From Gnetum montanum (taxonomy: Eukaryota; Streptophyta; Gnetopsida; Gnetales; Gnetaceae), in contig MNCI01027012.1 of assembly GCA_015680685.1 (NCBI GenBank), forward strand, positions 210,988 to 274,987: 64,000 nt of DNA, in the 5' to 3' direction. Numbering within the stretch: the stretch's first letter is position 1; each line of letters begins with the position of its first letter. The notes under the pieces are model-generated. The model did no database searches and was not told the origin of the DNA. It worked only from the letters and a program-made list of their open reading frames with translations. The translations under genes were made by a program, and so were the position numbers. Shown here one piece after another: positions 1 through 10,864 of this stretch.

Positions 1-2160
1 CCCTAAGGCTGCAAGAGAGGGACCCAGCCTCTAACATCATTACCTAGGACCAGTACAACTTTATCTGTATTAAGATACAAACCGACCTGGCTATTGATCA
101 AGCTGAACTAGAGGTGAAGAGGCAGTTTGAGCTGTATTACAGTGGGGGACGAGAGTTCACCCTTCCCCGTACGATGTAATTCCCGTTCCTGAACAATATT
201 CGGAACTCATCACACAACTCCTCCTTCAAAGGAACAATTTGTTGGACCAGCCTCCACTGGAGCCCCAACCAGAGGATGAGGATGGATTTGCCGCTCAATC
301 CGAGCAAGGAGAGTCGTTTCATACCTTAAGCCCTCAAGCACAGGTCAACCCCATCTTCCATCCGGGCACAAGGGAACTCATGCCCTTGCACCACCTTAGA
401 TTTGTCCAGGCTCAACAGCCACCACCGGAAACAACAACAGTCCACGCCCCTCTTCCGAGTGATCACCAACCCAACACCTTCCCACTCGTGCAAGAGCTTA
501 CCGAAGAGGTAAAACGCCTCAAAATGGCCGCTGAGGGAGAGTTAAAGGTAGTGAATTTCTACAACGATGACCCTATCAGCTCTTCAGTCCCACCTCTAAC
601 CCTATCTAAAGGTGTCCCCTTGCCCACATTAACCAAGTACAACAGGGAGACCGATCCCAACGCGCACCTTATAACATTCCGGCTAGAATGCGCGCTGCTC
701 CAGGCTTGGCCCCACTCCATCCTCTGAGTATTTCCCATGTCTCTCGCAGGGAGAGCACTCGACTGGTACCGGGCCCTGCCTAGGAACTCTATTTTCTCTT
801 TGGACGATCTTTTACACCAGTTTGTGACCCGGTTCAAGTACAACTTGAAACTCGAGGCCACGCTGGACAACCTCATGCAGATCAAGCAAGCACCGCTCGA
901 ATCTACGCAGAAGTTTATTTAGAGATGGAGTGCGATTGTCAACGAGCTGCACGAACCAATCTCTCTAACCTATTTTCTTACAATTCTTAAGGGGGCTATC
1001 AACGATTTCTTTAAGTCCAAACTTTATTACCTCAACGCACGTGATGTGAATCAGGCATTTTTACAGATCAGAAACATAGAGGAAGCAGCTCAAAACAGCC
1101 ATGACCCGGCATACTTGGCCTTCAAAAATCAACATACTAAAAAGAATAAAGAGAAGGCCAAGACAACTATAGCAGCAATAGCGGGAACCCAACAAACGAA
1201 CACCACACATCAACAAAGACCACCCGCAACCACCACTAACTACTATCAGCCCGCTCCCACAACAACCCCAGAGTCATCATCATAGAACCTGATGAACCGT
1301 GCACGTAATTTCGAGAGGAAGGAAACCTCTCCGTACATGCCTTTACCAATGAAACCGTCCTAGCTCTTTGACCAACTCTTAAAGGCTGGGTTGATGCAAC
1401 ATAAGCAACTATCCCCTGCGGCCATCCAGAGACATGAACGGCTCTGCCAACTCATACAGAACCCAAGCCTGGCAACGTCGGATGAGCCACCCGTGCCCAA
1501 AGGATTCAGGATGGATCACTTCTGCGACTACCATCAACGTAACGGGCATGGAACGAATTACTGCTTCACCCTGAAGCAGGACATCCAGCGGATGATTGAT
1601 GATGGCAAAATCACTTTTGACGAGGCTAATCCCGTCCAGCTGCAAAACCAAACCATGGGGGTGTACAAAGATCCCCTGAACACTAAAGAGGCAGCGTACG
1701 TAATTGACGTCATCTATTGTGACGACGATTCCGACACACCCTGCATCAACACCATCTATCCTGAAAATAAGCAGGAAATACTTGGCAAGCTGTTCGTGGT
1801 CCAGATTCCTCCCGCGGCGTCCACACCTGCATCCCAATCATCCCATGCCCCGCAGCGGCCATACGTAGTCCGAGTGCCTCCGACCATGCCCACCCCCAAC
1901 ATCACGATGCGCCAAAAACCATATGTGGTGCACATCCCTCCGGTCAATCCTGCAGATACACCAACTCCTCATGCTCGGCCTACCCCTTTTGTAGTCCGAG
2001 TACCACCCGCCGTTGCAACGATGGAGGTCCAACCTCCGCCAAGACCAACCCCGTAAGTCATCAGGATGGCCGGACAGACTCCTGCCCAGTCATATCCGAC
2101 CATCCACCCACAACCTCGTCCAGCTCCATACGTTGTAAAGGTCCCAGAGTAATCCCAGGC
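1..2160 (+). pseudogene. gag: Copy A gag (partial, stop-interrupted)
   Basis: The structural capsid protein gene of the element. A single frame carries recognisable gag throughout, broken by TGA at 725-727, TAG at 920-922, 1,283-1,285 and 1,361-1,363, and TAA at 2,054-2,056 and about 2,150. The capsid-like part contains WYRALPRNSIFSLDDLL and FKSKLYYLNARD. A zinc-knuckle-like C-x2-H-x4-GH-x4-C motif (CDYHQRNGHGTNYC) lies near 1,522-1,563. It is followed by a proline-rich stretch with repeated PYVVRVPP-type units (1,795-2,150). Relative to copy B it lacks exactly 507 bp (169 codons) of a Pro/Gln-rich linker after about position 487, so the frame is preserved. The start lies outside the window. 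Confidence 0.85.
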
Positions 2161-2227
2161 CGCGAGGTCCACTCCACCTCCGCGTAACACGCGAGAACGC
2201 CTAGTAGACAGACTTACACATGAGCGC

Positions 2228-3472
2228 ATGGAGAAGGAACGCCAACAGCTAACCATGGGCCCACCCAAACCAACTCCCCTTAACTCCATGCCCATGTCAT
2301 CATCCAACGATCGACCGAACATGGAAAGCAATGGTGAGTCATCCGAAACACAAGAACCGCATAAAACGATAGGTCCTAACAATAATGACAAACCATCAAA
2401 ACACGAAATAAAACTATTGGGTCCAATGAACCCAGTCACTGCTAATAAAAACGTCCCTGACAGTAGAGATTTTGCAATGACCCTGACACAAGTTACTCAA
2501 GCCCTAAAACAGAAAAACACCTCGTTAAGCTTGTATGACTTGGTCTTAACATCCCAGACTCATCAGGAAGCTCTGGTGCGCATGCTCACATCGATCCCGG
2601 TCAGTGAGAACTTGCCTCCGAGCGAACCGGCCATTCATGCCATAATGTATCCATCTCACAGTGCCGTTCCTAAGCCCTTGAGTTTCCATGATGAGAACAT
2701 CAAAGTAGACAACAAGACAGGCGAGACAACAACAACCCCTATGTTCATAACTATACATGTAAACCAGTTCAAGATACATAGGGTCCACATAGATGATGGG
2801 GCAGCTACCAATGTTGTACCATATCCTATCATTGAACAACTGGGGCTCACCGACTTGATCAAACCTACCACAACGACATGCTTAAAGTCCTTCAGCGGGT
2901 CGCGCGTATTAGTCAAAGGCACGATAACCCTAGACTTCGTAGCGGGAGACCAGTTCCCCACATCCGCTGACTTCCTTCTCATCGATGAAATGCCAGGATT
3001 CAACCTAATATTAGGAAGACCCTGTCTAGCCCAACTAAGAGTTGTGTCCTCCCCTATACATCAAGAGATTCGCCTACCCTACAAGGGTGGTGAAATCATC
3101 ATACATGGGGAAGCGGCCTCTCCCCTCATTTCATTGCACACAGACGAGGATCGAGGCTCCGAGGTTGAACTCGACAAGCCTGGTCAAAAGGACTCAAACA
3201 AAATGCAATTGGTGGGTAGTGAACCTTCGGATACAGGACAAGAGCCTGAAGCCGAACTACCTGCGTTTAACACTGTACACGCGTCACCTCGTGAAACAAC
3301 GACCGACATCGAAGCACCTAAAAGTATCGATACTGAAAACATTCTAACGGACGTCTCCTGGACTAAATTGCCATTCAACGTGATCAACGAAGGAGACGAA
3401 GAATACAAAATCATACCGGTCGATACACTCCCTAACAAGAAAATGAAGAAAATCAAGAAACAACTAAAATGA
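2228..3472 (+). pseudogene. pro: Copy A aspartic protease domain, C-terminal part of gag-pro
   Basis: Same frame as gag. The retropepsin-like fold is shown by IDDGAATNVVPYP (active-site region, DDGA where DSGA or DGGA is usual), a long beta-rich middle, and ILGRPCL, the second conserved loop (usually ILGRPWL). It processes the polyprotein in active elements. The frame is open from 2,228 to the stop at 3,470-3,472, ending in a lysine-rich tail (KKMKKIKKQLK). A hydrophilic, Ser/Thr/Glu-rich tail of about 110 residues follows the protease core. RT is not joined to it directly; about 5.9 kb intervenes. Confidence 0.85.
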
Positions 3473-3477
3473 AACGT

Positions 3478-3800
3478 TACGACGTCCAGAACGACGTTAA
3501 ACTACGAGCAGTCCAAAACGACGTTAAACTATAACACGTCCGAAATGACGCTAAACTACGATAAAACCCAAAAATGACACACAAAGAAATAATAACAAAC
3601 AGCAAAAAAACAATTTACAACACTCCTTGTCTAGAAAGACGTTAAACTATCATGTCTGCGATGACATAAAACTAGCCATGATCAGAAATGATCAGTCAAC
3701 TACGAAATATCCGCCATGACATTACTCGTCCGCACTGCGGCCCGAAATGGCCTTAAACTACGCATTGGGGCCCGAAATGGCCTTAAACTAGTGCAAATCT
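3478..3800 (+). repeat. TAAACT repeat array 1, copy A (after protease)
   Basis: At least eight diverged units of the form gtccgaaatgacgttaaact follow one another at irregular spacing just after the protease stop. The last two are the GGCCCGAAATGGCCTTAAACT type, near 3,752 and 3,775. The same motif recurs before RT and after integrase. From 3,800 to 4,049 I see no gene, only AT-rich sequence. It includes TTTATT at 3,926-3,931, which on the minus strand is an AATAAA about 120 bp past the antisense stop codon. Confidence 0.75.
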
Positions 3801-4049
3801 TGTTCTCCTATTTACATATCGTTTATCATTACTTCTGTGCATTGCATTTAAACATAAAAGTGAACCCAAAAATTCTTTAGTATCATGTCATGTGTGCAAA
3901 CAACTTAAAAACCAACAGAAAAATATTTATTCATGCAATGTTGTACAAATAGTGTCTGTTTTCTTCAACATTTTCCAGTTACAATGCCCGTATCAATTTA
4001 AATTAGCAAAAAACCGCTAAAAATAGAGAAGAGAAAAACTACAAAAAAA

Positions 4050-7000
4050 CTAGGTGTCCGTGACAGGAGGATCATCTCCTTTAGAACCACCAATGTCAGG
4101 GGCCCCTGCTCCACTGGGGCCAGCCTCGTGTGTATCATCGCCACCCTCATGCTAAGAACACCAAAAACAAACAACCAACACAAAATAAGCAGATGCTAAA
4201 CATTTTAAACATTATCCAATAAATTAACTTCATGAAGACAAAACGTTTACCATAGGGGATCCCCCTAAGCCAAACTCCAGCCGATGAAGGATTTCTTCCT
4301 CTGGAACGCTGGCCGAATCTGTTCCGTCCAGGCCTAAGTCAACGTTCGCCAAAGCCTTGCCTTTGTCAACCGCTAACTAGGTAGGGCGTTTCAGAGGGAA
4401 TTCACCTACTGACACCTCCCCAGAAGCAGTTGTGATGATCCTCTTAGGCGATTCCATCTCCACAGTTGTGTTTTGGGCAAAGGTATCGAAGGTGGAACGC
4501 AAACCCAAACCCTCCACAAACATCTCCAGTTGTCGGTTTTCAATAGATACCTCTTTCAGCAACTTCTTGTACTGATGTTTATGGTTCTTCTCATCCTGAC
4601 CCCGCTTGTAAACCTTGGAAGCGAAAGCCTTCCAATCTTGACAGGGGAGGTTCAGGAGATCAACTTGAGCTTTGCATTCCGCTATTCTCCGAGTCAGTGA
4701 CGCATGACGGTTTAGAAGGTTCCAATACCTAGTGTACGTGATCTCCGAGGTTCGCCAAGAACGATCTCCACTTAGTCTAGCAGCAGCAAACTCGTATCGA
4801 GCCTTTAAATCGTCACGCTCCTCAGTTACAGCAGAGACTTCCTTTTCCTTTGCCTGTACTTGTAGCCACAACTGTTCAACAGAATGCCTACAAGTCCACA
4901 ACGACTTGGCATTGTGTGCAAGGCTTTCTGCAACACCTTCATAAACAGGCCTTGGCACCTGTTCTACTTCTAGGGAGAGTGTAGTTAGGCTTTCCATTCT
5001 GATGCCCTCAGAGGGATCCCATCTTAGTTTAGCGCCTACCCACGCAGAAAACACGAACATTAAAAGGGGTACATGTAAAACACGAAGCTCCTAATCTTTG
5101 AATGATTCATACCTATATCGGGATGGACTTCCTGGAGATGTTCAATGACTTCTTCCGTGATCCCATCCACAAAATCCGATTTATTTGGCATCTCTGACCA
5201 AATAAGCGGTTGACGGGTATGGGAAGAACTAACCTCAGCGGTCCCCTCAGGGGGAACTATCTTCATGGGAACGTCCAACCATACCGTCCTGATACCGCTG
5301 CCTTCATCTAAGCCAAAAACGCGATAATAAATAAAGAAAAAAAAATAGGAGCCACAATTAATATAATAAAAAACCAACTAAAAGCGAAGACATACCCTGA
5401 TCCTTGTCACCTTCTGGGGGATCACCCAAATCCAAGTCACCCTTGAGGAAGCTACTGAACATTTGGTTGATAGCATCCTGGTCGTCTAAGGGTGCAATTT
5501 CAGTAGTCCTCTCTGTTAATAGCTCTGTTCCCTCTCCTTGGCTCTTCTCCAGGCTTTCCTCCTTATTGTTTTTCTCAGTACGCGTATCGTCCTCCTCTCT
5601 GATGGTTTCCAAGGCCTGTTTCCTCACTGCCCCAAACCGAAAACAGCAACAACACATAAGCAATTGAAGTAAGGGTTATAAATGAACAAAAACGATGCAA
5701 TAACAAGTAGATGAGCTTCGCTTACCAGGTATCTTGAAGCATATCCGCTTCATGTGTGGCTGGTTTATCTCAGCGACTTCCTCCGTGGTGCGTTTAGGTC
5801 TTTTCAATCTTGACTTGGCTTCGCCAATGGTTTCTTTAATAACCCACTCTGCCCGTCTGGCAGTTAAAGGTACATCTGCTGGCTCCACCCCCAGACTATC
5901 CCGTGTGTGGATGGAACCGCCAGATGATCCTCCTGTGGTAATAGACACGGACTCATCGATACCTTTTGGGGCATCCTGCGACTTGGCGGTCGCGTACAAG
6001 TGTTTGACCCATGGGCGGGATAGTTGACCTCGATCCTGTAGGACAAACTTGTTGTCCGCATGCACCACAAGAAACTCGGCAAAACGGCGAAGATAGCCGG
6101 CGAAGAAGGCAAAAGTGAAGTGCGATTGTGCTTCGATGTTTGAGCGCAACTGCACTATCTCTTTGTGCAAGCCCGCTAACAAAAATTAAGCCCAGTTATA
6201 CCGCAACCCAGTTTCCAAAATCGTCCGCATGATGCGCACTGCCTCCACCCCAAAACTCTGCACCTGAGAAAGGGTTTTGGGAAACACCCGTGCTCGAAAC
6301 AGGGGATACAATTCATTCACCTCAACAACCTTTGCCTTCCCCTGCATTGGGAACCCCTTGGTGCTTTTCGTCACACCAAGCCAAGAATCCAGTTCACGGA
6401 TCATTTGGAGCTCTTTGTGAGACCTGTCCAACACTACGGGTAGGCCATCTGCCGGCATGTCAAACAAGTTAGAAATGAATATAGGCAACAAATGAAACAC
6501 CACCTTGACACCCTTAATCCGGGTGCTGTACTGAGAGATAGACTCGTTGAAAGAGTCCACGATCCCTATCATTTCCCCAATTGAGACATTAGGGCTTGGC
6601 GTCATAAAAAGTTCTAGGAGGCCTGCATCATCCAAGCAATGGGTGAGGGAAGGTGGAGCATGCTTACGCAGCCACTTCTGTGCTTTTGCTACCTCCCCAA
6701 ACTTCATTGACAAAGTTGTCTCAGTTCGGCCTGTTGTCACGGGATCCCCATCGGAAGGCACATCAACTGTTAAAGCACGTTAAAACGACCACATCAACCT
6801 CCTGACCCCAAAACAGTTGAACAAATCCACTAACACATTTGATACATGCTATTACTCACTGTCAGTGGCAGATCTGGAAGTGCTACCAAAGCTATGTCAA
6901 AAGACTGGCCCCTGATCTGTCCAGTCTTCATGAAGCCACCCACGAGCCTTACACATCACAAAGGCCCTAGAAATTTGGTTATGGAAATGGACCATTGAAC

Positions 7001-8613
7001 CCTTCGTCTGAGCGATCACAGCCCCGCGAAGAGTGGGGCCCATCATAAAGGCCTCCAGAGCGACGCGAGCGAGGGATATCCCTTCATCTTCAGTCAGAGT
7101 CCCATCTGGGTTGGTCTTTGGCCTGCAAATAAACGCATGTTAAAACAAAAACTAACATCAAACGACGATCGATGAAGCAATAAAGCCAAATGGTCTTACC
7201 TGGTTATCCTGTACACCGTGCCAGGAGGATTCTGGAATAGGGTGTATGCACGGGCAGCTATAAATAATGTATTGTTGATGTAATCTAACCTCGGTGGCAG
7301 CAATGCCCACAAACGCGTTAACGGGTGGGTTGACTTGGGCCCGTGGGTAGTGCCATCCTCATCAACAAACGGCCCCTCGTCAATGTCTTCCATGAAGACC
7401 ACGACACCTTCGACGACCCCCAACAGTATCGCATCAACCACACTCCATGTGGTCACCTCGTCAAAAAATGACCACATAGCCACTTCAAAATTAGTTTACA
7501 AGAAAGCCAGAAATTCGCCAGCACCTTCCCGGAACCAGACCCCCTTGCTATCCACGAATAGATTCGGGGGCACATCGCCATCCTCAACGTGGCCAGCCCA
7601 TGTCAGAACCCCGACGAGTTCAACCACAATAAGAAAGCGTTTGCTATCCTTGCAAACAATCGCAATGTCACAAAATGAAAGTTCGCATCATAAATCGGCA
7701 AAAAAATCAAAAATTTAACTATTTACACCCAGTGTATACGTTGTACACAGAGCGTATACACCAACTCTACAGCACGAAAAACACAACTTACGCCCAGCGT
7801 ATATGCTGTACACAACGTATACACCCACGATTTATGCCCATGATTCGTGCTCAGCGTATACGCTGTACATGGTGTATGCTGAATAGAGCACTTAGGGCGA
7901 TTCAGAATTAGCACATACAATATACACAGAGCGTATACGACGATCTACACTTAGCACAAAAAACGCGGTCAATCCGGCGTATACGTTGTCTGTAGAACGT
8001 ATACGCCGACTAATAGTTAGCGTCAAGAACGAAATTTAGCTCAGCGTACACGCTAGCCAACTCAGCGTTTACGCTGACGGTGATCTGTTTACGCTGACGC
8101 CCAAACCCCTTTATGCGTATGGTGTATACGCTGAGCAAACCCTCGGCGTATACACTCAATTTCAAGTTCAGCGTGAACAATTTACGCGAGAAAGAAAGCG
8201 GTATGCCGAAGACAACTGTACGCGTATGGCGTATACGTCGAACAAACCCTCAGCGTATACGCCGTCGCAAGAAACAGAACTTATGCCGATGACAAACACG
8301 CTGACAAACTTATGCTAAACAAAAAAACGCGAAAAAAATGTTTATGCCAGGACTGAACACCATCTACGCTGCATAGATTACACTGCGCTGAAAACCCTCG
8401 TAAACCCGATACGCTCGGCATATACTTTGGGATCGTCTACACTAGAAAGCATTAAAAAATAGAAGCAGGGATCAAGGCTTACCTCTGGGACGTCACGGAC
8501 CACGCCGGCACCTTCGGCCTAGGCAGACCCTGCAACATGGCCTCTGTCTCCTCGGTGAAGGTTAGATTGGGACCCTTCCGCCCCTGGCCCTCCACTTCCT
8601 TGCCCTTTCCCAT
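4050..8613 (-). pseudogene. Copy A antisense eight-exon gene, unknown product (1,065 codons plus stop when spliced)
   Basis: Exons in transcript order: 8613-8483, 7649-7200, 7122-6860, 6766-5726, 5626-5396, 5307-5113, 5035-4251, 4151-4050. Boundaries show GT and AG with fitting phases, e.g. donor GTAAGC after exon 4 and acceptor TTTGCAG before exon 3; the exon 2 acceptor appears mutated (GCAAG for GCAG). Stop codon TAG at 4052-4050. The exon 4 product has a globular part (KFGEVAKAQKWL, SHFTFAFFAGYLRRFAEFLV) and a basic end. Exon 5 is acidic. Exon 7 is strongly heptad-like (ERDDLKARYEFAAARLSGD). Stops have arisen at 7498-7496 (TAA), 6899-6897 (TGA), 6188-6186 (TAA) and 4379-4377 (TAG). I do not recognise the family. 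Additional antisense ORFs are known in Tat-type elements, so an element-borne accessory gene is the likeliest reading. Confidence 0.82.
7725..8440. repeat. GCGTATACGC-type palindrome array in intron 1 of the copy A antisense gene
   Basis: About fifteen to seventeen variants of CAGCGTATACGCTG lie here, e.g. near 7,793, 7,852, 7,927, 7,975, 8,041, 8,062, 8,121, 8,226 and 8,250. The core is self-complementary, so it reads the same on both strands. All lie within the only long intron (7,650-8,482) of the antisense gene. Spacing is irregular (20-100 bp), unlike a simple satellite. Confidence 0.8.
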
Positions 8614-8621
8614 TTCAGAGA

Positions 8622-8800
8622 GTCTACGCTAGCGATCCGCGTTCACACTAACTGTACGCTGGCGTTAAGTTAAGCCTCGGCGTCTACGCTGGGTTCAACC
8701 TTCGGCGTCTATGCTCAGGCTCCAGGTTACGCTTACGCTAGTGTATGGTGGTTTACGCTTACGCTTACGCTCACGCTCGCTCGGGTTACGCCCTATGCTG
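8622..8800. repeat. CTACGCT/TTACGCT-rich leader of the copy A antisense gene
   Basis: Between the antisense TATA box and its ATG, units such as GGCGTCTACGCT and the run TTTACGCTTACGCTTACGCT occur repeatedly. They resemble half-sites of the intron 1 palindrome. The same type of leader stands in copy B (24,420-24,570), and TTTACGC units also fill the LTR downstream of its TATA box. Confidence 0.6.
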
Positions 8801-8839
8801 TCGCTTTCAAAATAGAAAACAAAATGGACCTCCCTTCCC

Positions 8840-8847
8840 TTTATATA
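8840..8847 (-). promoter_or_regulatory. TATA box of the copy A antisense gene
   Basis: On the minus strand the sequence reads GCTATATAAAGGG, a good TATA box, about 230 bp before the antisense ATG at 8,613. Copy B has the same box at 24,630-24,637, about 260 bp before its ATG. Conservation of the box and of the spacing supports a real minus-strand promoter. Confidence 0.65.
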
Positions 8848-9045
8848 GCACCCGATGACGCTGACGCTGAGGCCACAGCCGCTTACGCCACCGTTGCCTC
8901 GTTTTCACCGTTTTTGCCTTTTTGGCCTATTTTTCACCCAAATCTATCCAAAATGATAAAATTTAACGAAAAATTCATTAAAAACAGGGATTATTACGTC
9001 CTGGTTCCTCCACGGACCCCGCTTTTACATGTTTACGCTGGTTTA

Positions 9046-9195
9046 AACAACCCATTGGCCCAGTACGGCCTTAAACTGCCATTTCCCCATCCGCCCATTG
9101 GCCCGGTATGGCATAAAACTGCCGTTCACTGTCCGGTAAGGCATAAAACTGCCGTTCACTGTCCGGTAAGGCATAAAACTGCCATACGTCCAGGT
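9046..9195 (+). repeat. TAAACT repeat array 2, copy A (before RT)
   Basis: Four units of the form GGCCCGGTATGGCATAAAACT. The last three include an exactly duplicated 30 bp unit (gccgttcactgtccggtaaggcataaaact). It lies between the antisense promoter and the RT coding block, in the same orientation as array 1. Confidence 0.75.
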
Positions 9196-9290
9196 GTGAC
9201 GATAATCCACCGTTATACACGTACACATAGTCTAAAATCGTCAAAAGACACGTAACAATCCCTTTGCTCATGCAACTCTCGGTTTATTGG

Positions 9291-9293
9291 CAG
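9291..9293 (+). promoter_or_regulatory. Putative sense 3' splice site before RT, copy A
   Basis: A pyrimidine-rich stretch ending in tttattggCAG is followed at once by the RT reading frame, which extends upstream of the first Met to here. Copy B has tttattagCAG at 25,070-25,072. Ogre elements of the same lineage splice out an intron between protease and RT. By analogy the whole antisense gene may lie in a sense intron. I could not settle on a matching donor near 3,470. Confidence 0.4.
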
Positions 9294-10864
9294 GGATAAG
9301 CTCAATGGACTGCCAGCGCCTAACCGCACCGTTAACCATCGACGGACCATACGGCACCATTACATGGGACTTTGACATAAACTTCATCAACTTAAGTCCA
9401 CTAATGGATGACGTGGTTATAGCCTCAACATAGCAAACAAAAGATGACTACGGAGGCATGACAAAATTTCTTGACATAGAGGCCGAAAACATCACTGAAG
9501 ATCTGTTAGCTGAAACACCCATTACCATGCCCAATGGGGAAATCAAAATATTAAAATTAAGTAAACTACTACAACCACACTTGGCACAAGACATCCAGAA
9601 CGTACTTAGGGAAAAAATGAAAGCATTCGCTTGGTCTTATACAGACATGCCTAGGCTAGATCCTAGAATTGTCCAACACAACATTATTTTGGACCCCAAA
9701 CTGAGACCGATAAAACAAAAAGCACGAAAAGTTAGACCCGAGGTGGCATTGGCCGTCCGCAATGAGATCACCAAACTTTATCAAGCTGGTTTCATTCGGG
9801 CTTTTGATTATGCTGAATGGGTATTCAACATGGTCATCGTCCCGAAGAAAAACGGAAGCATTCACTTATGCATCAACTTCCGAGATCTAAACGTAGCAAT
9901 CATAAAAGATGACTTTCCCTTATCCAACATCGATCAACTCATTGACTCGACTGCAGGACATGCATTGTTATCTTTTATGGATGGTTTCTCAGGATACAAC
10001 CAAATACGCATCAACCCGGAACATCAACTTCGAACCACCTTCATGACCCCATGGGGAACTTTTTGTTACACAATGATGCCCTTTGGTCTCAAGAACGCTG
10101 GGGCCACTTATCAAAGAGCCATGACATTTATCTTTAGTGATTACATGCTACGATCGCTCAACGATTATGTGGATGACATCGTGGTTAAGTCAAAAACGAT
10201 CGAACAACATGTACAAGACCTCGACTTAGTCCTAAAACGTTGTTTAAAATATGAACTAAGACTTAACCCAAAAAAATGCGTCTTTGGTGTAAAAACAGGC
10301 AAAATGCTTGGATTCATAGCTTCAGAAGCGGGGATATGAGTGGACCCCAATAAGGTCAAGGCCATTACCAACCTGAAACCACCCAGTAACCTTACCGAAC
10401 TTTGAGGTCTACAAGGTAGATTGCAGTTCATCAAGCATTTCGTAGAAAAATTAACAGACAAACTAAAACCTATGAACCACCTATTGCGCAAAAATGTCCA
10501 TTTTGAATGGACTCCCCAGTGCCAGGAAGCCTTCAAAAATATCAAAATAGCACTTGCCCGACTCCCTACGGTCTACCCACCCCAAAACAACAAACTGTTT
10601 TACATCTACCTCGCCAATTCAGAATCGTCCATCGCGTCCATGCTCTGCCAGAAACGAGATGACGGAACTGAAGTCCCTGTATACTACTTGAGGGATGCCT
10701 TAGTTGCTCATGAAAAGAAGTACAACGATGTGGAAAGGTCATGCTTAGCTTTGGTCTTTTCGTTAAGAAAATGGCGACATTACCTCTTCCGTAACCAAGT
10801 CTACATAATTTGTAAGGACAATGTACTGCGAGCCATAATAGGAAACATTTACGAAATGAATTGA
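9294..10864 (+). pseudogene. pol: Copy A reverse transcriptase and first RNase H
   Basis: RT copies element RNA into DNA. Motifs in order: FIRAFDYAEWVFNMVIVPKK, LCINFRDLNV (the usual D is N), SFMDGFSGYNQI, MPFGLKNAGATYQRAM, and the catalytic YVDDIVVKS. RNase H follows with FYIYLANSESSIASML, YYLRDALVAHEKKY and ALVFSLRKWRHYL. The frame runs back to the putative splice acceptor; TAG near 9,431-9,433 interrupts it before the first Met at 9,458. Other stops are TGA at 10,337-10,339 and near 10,404 (both CGA to TGA by comparison) and TGA at 10,862-10,864. The last of these is shared with copy B. Confidence 0.88.

Noticed and set aside
7675-7911. Cys/Tyr/His-rich plus-strand ORF near 7.7-7.9 kb
   Set aside because: Translation of the palindrome array in antisense intron 1; no conservation with copy B.
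7725-8440. CRISPR-like repeat-spacer array
   Set aside because: Repeat units are degenerate, spacing is irregular and the context is a plant retrotransposon intron.
8700-8790. Interstitial telomere repeat (TTTACGC run)
   Set aside because: The unit TTACGC differs from the plant telomere TTTAGGG and is explained as half-sites of the GCGTNTACGC family.
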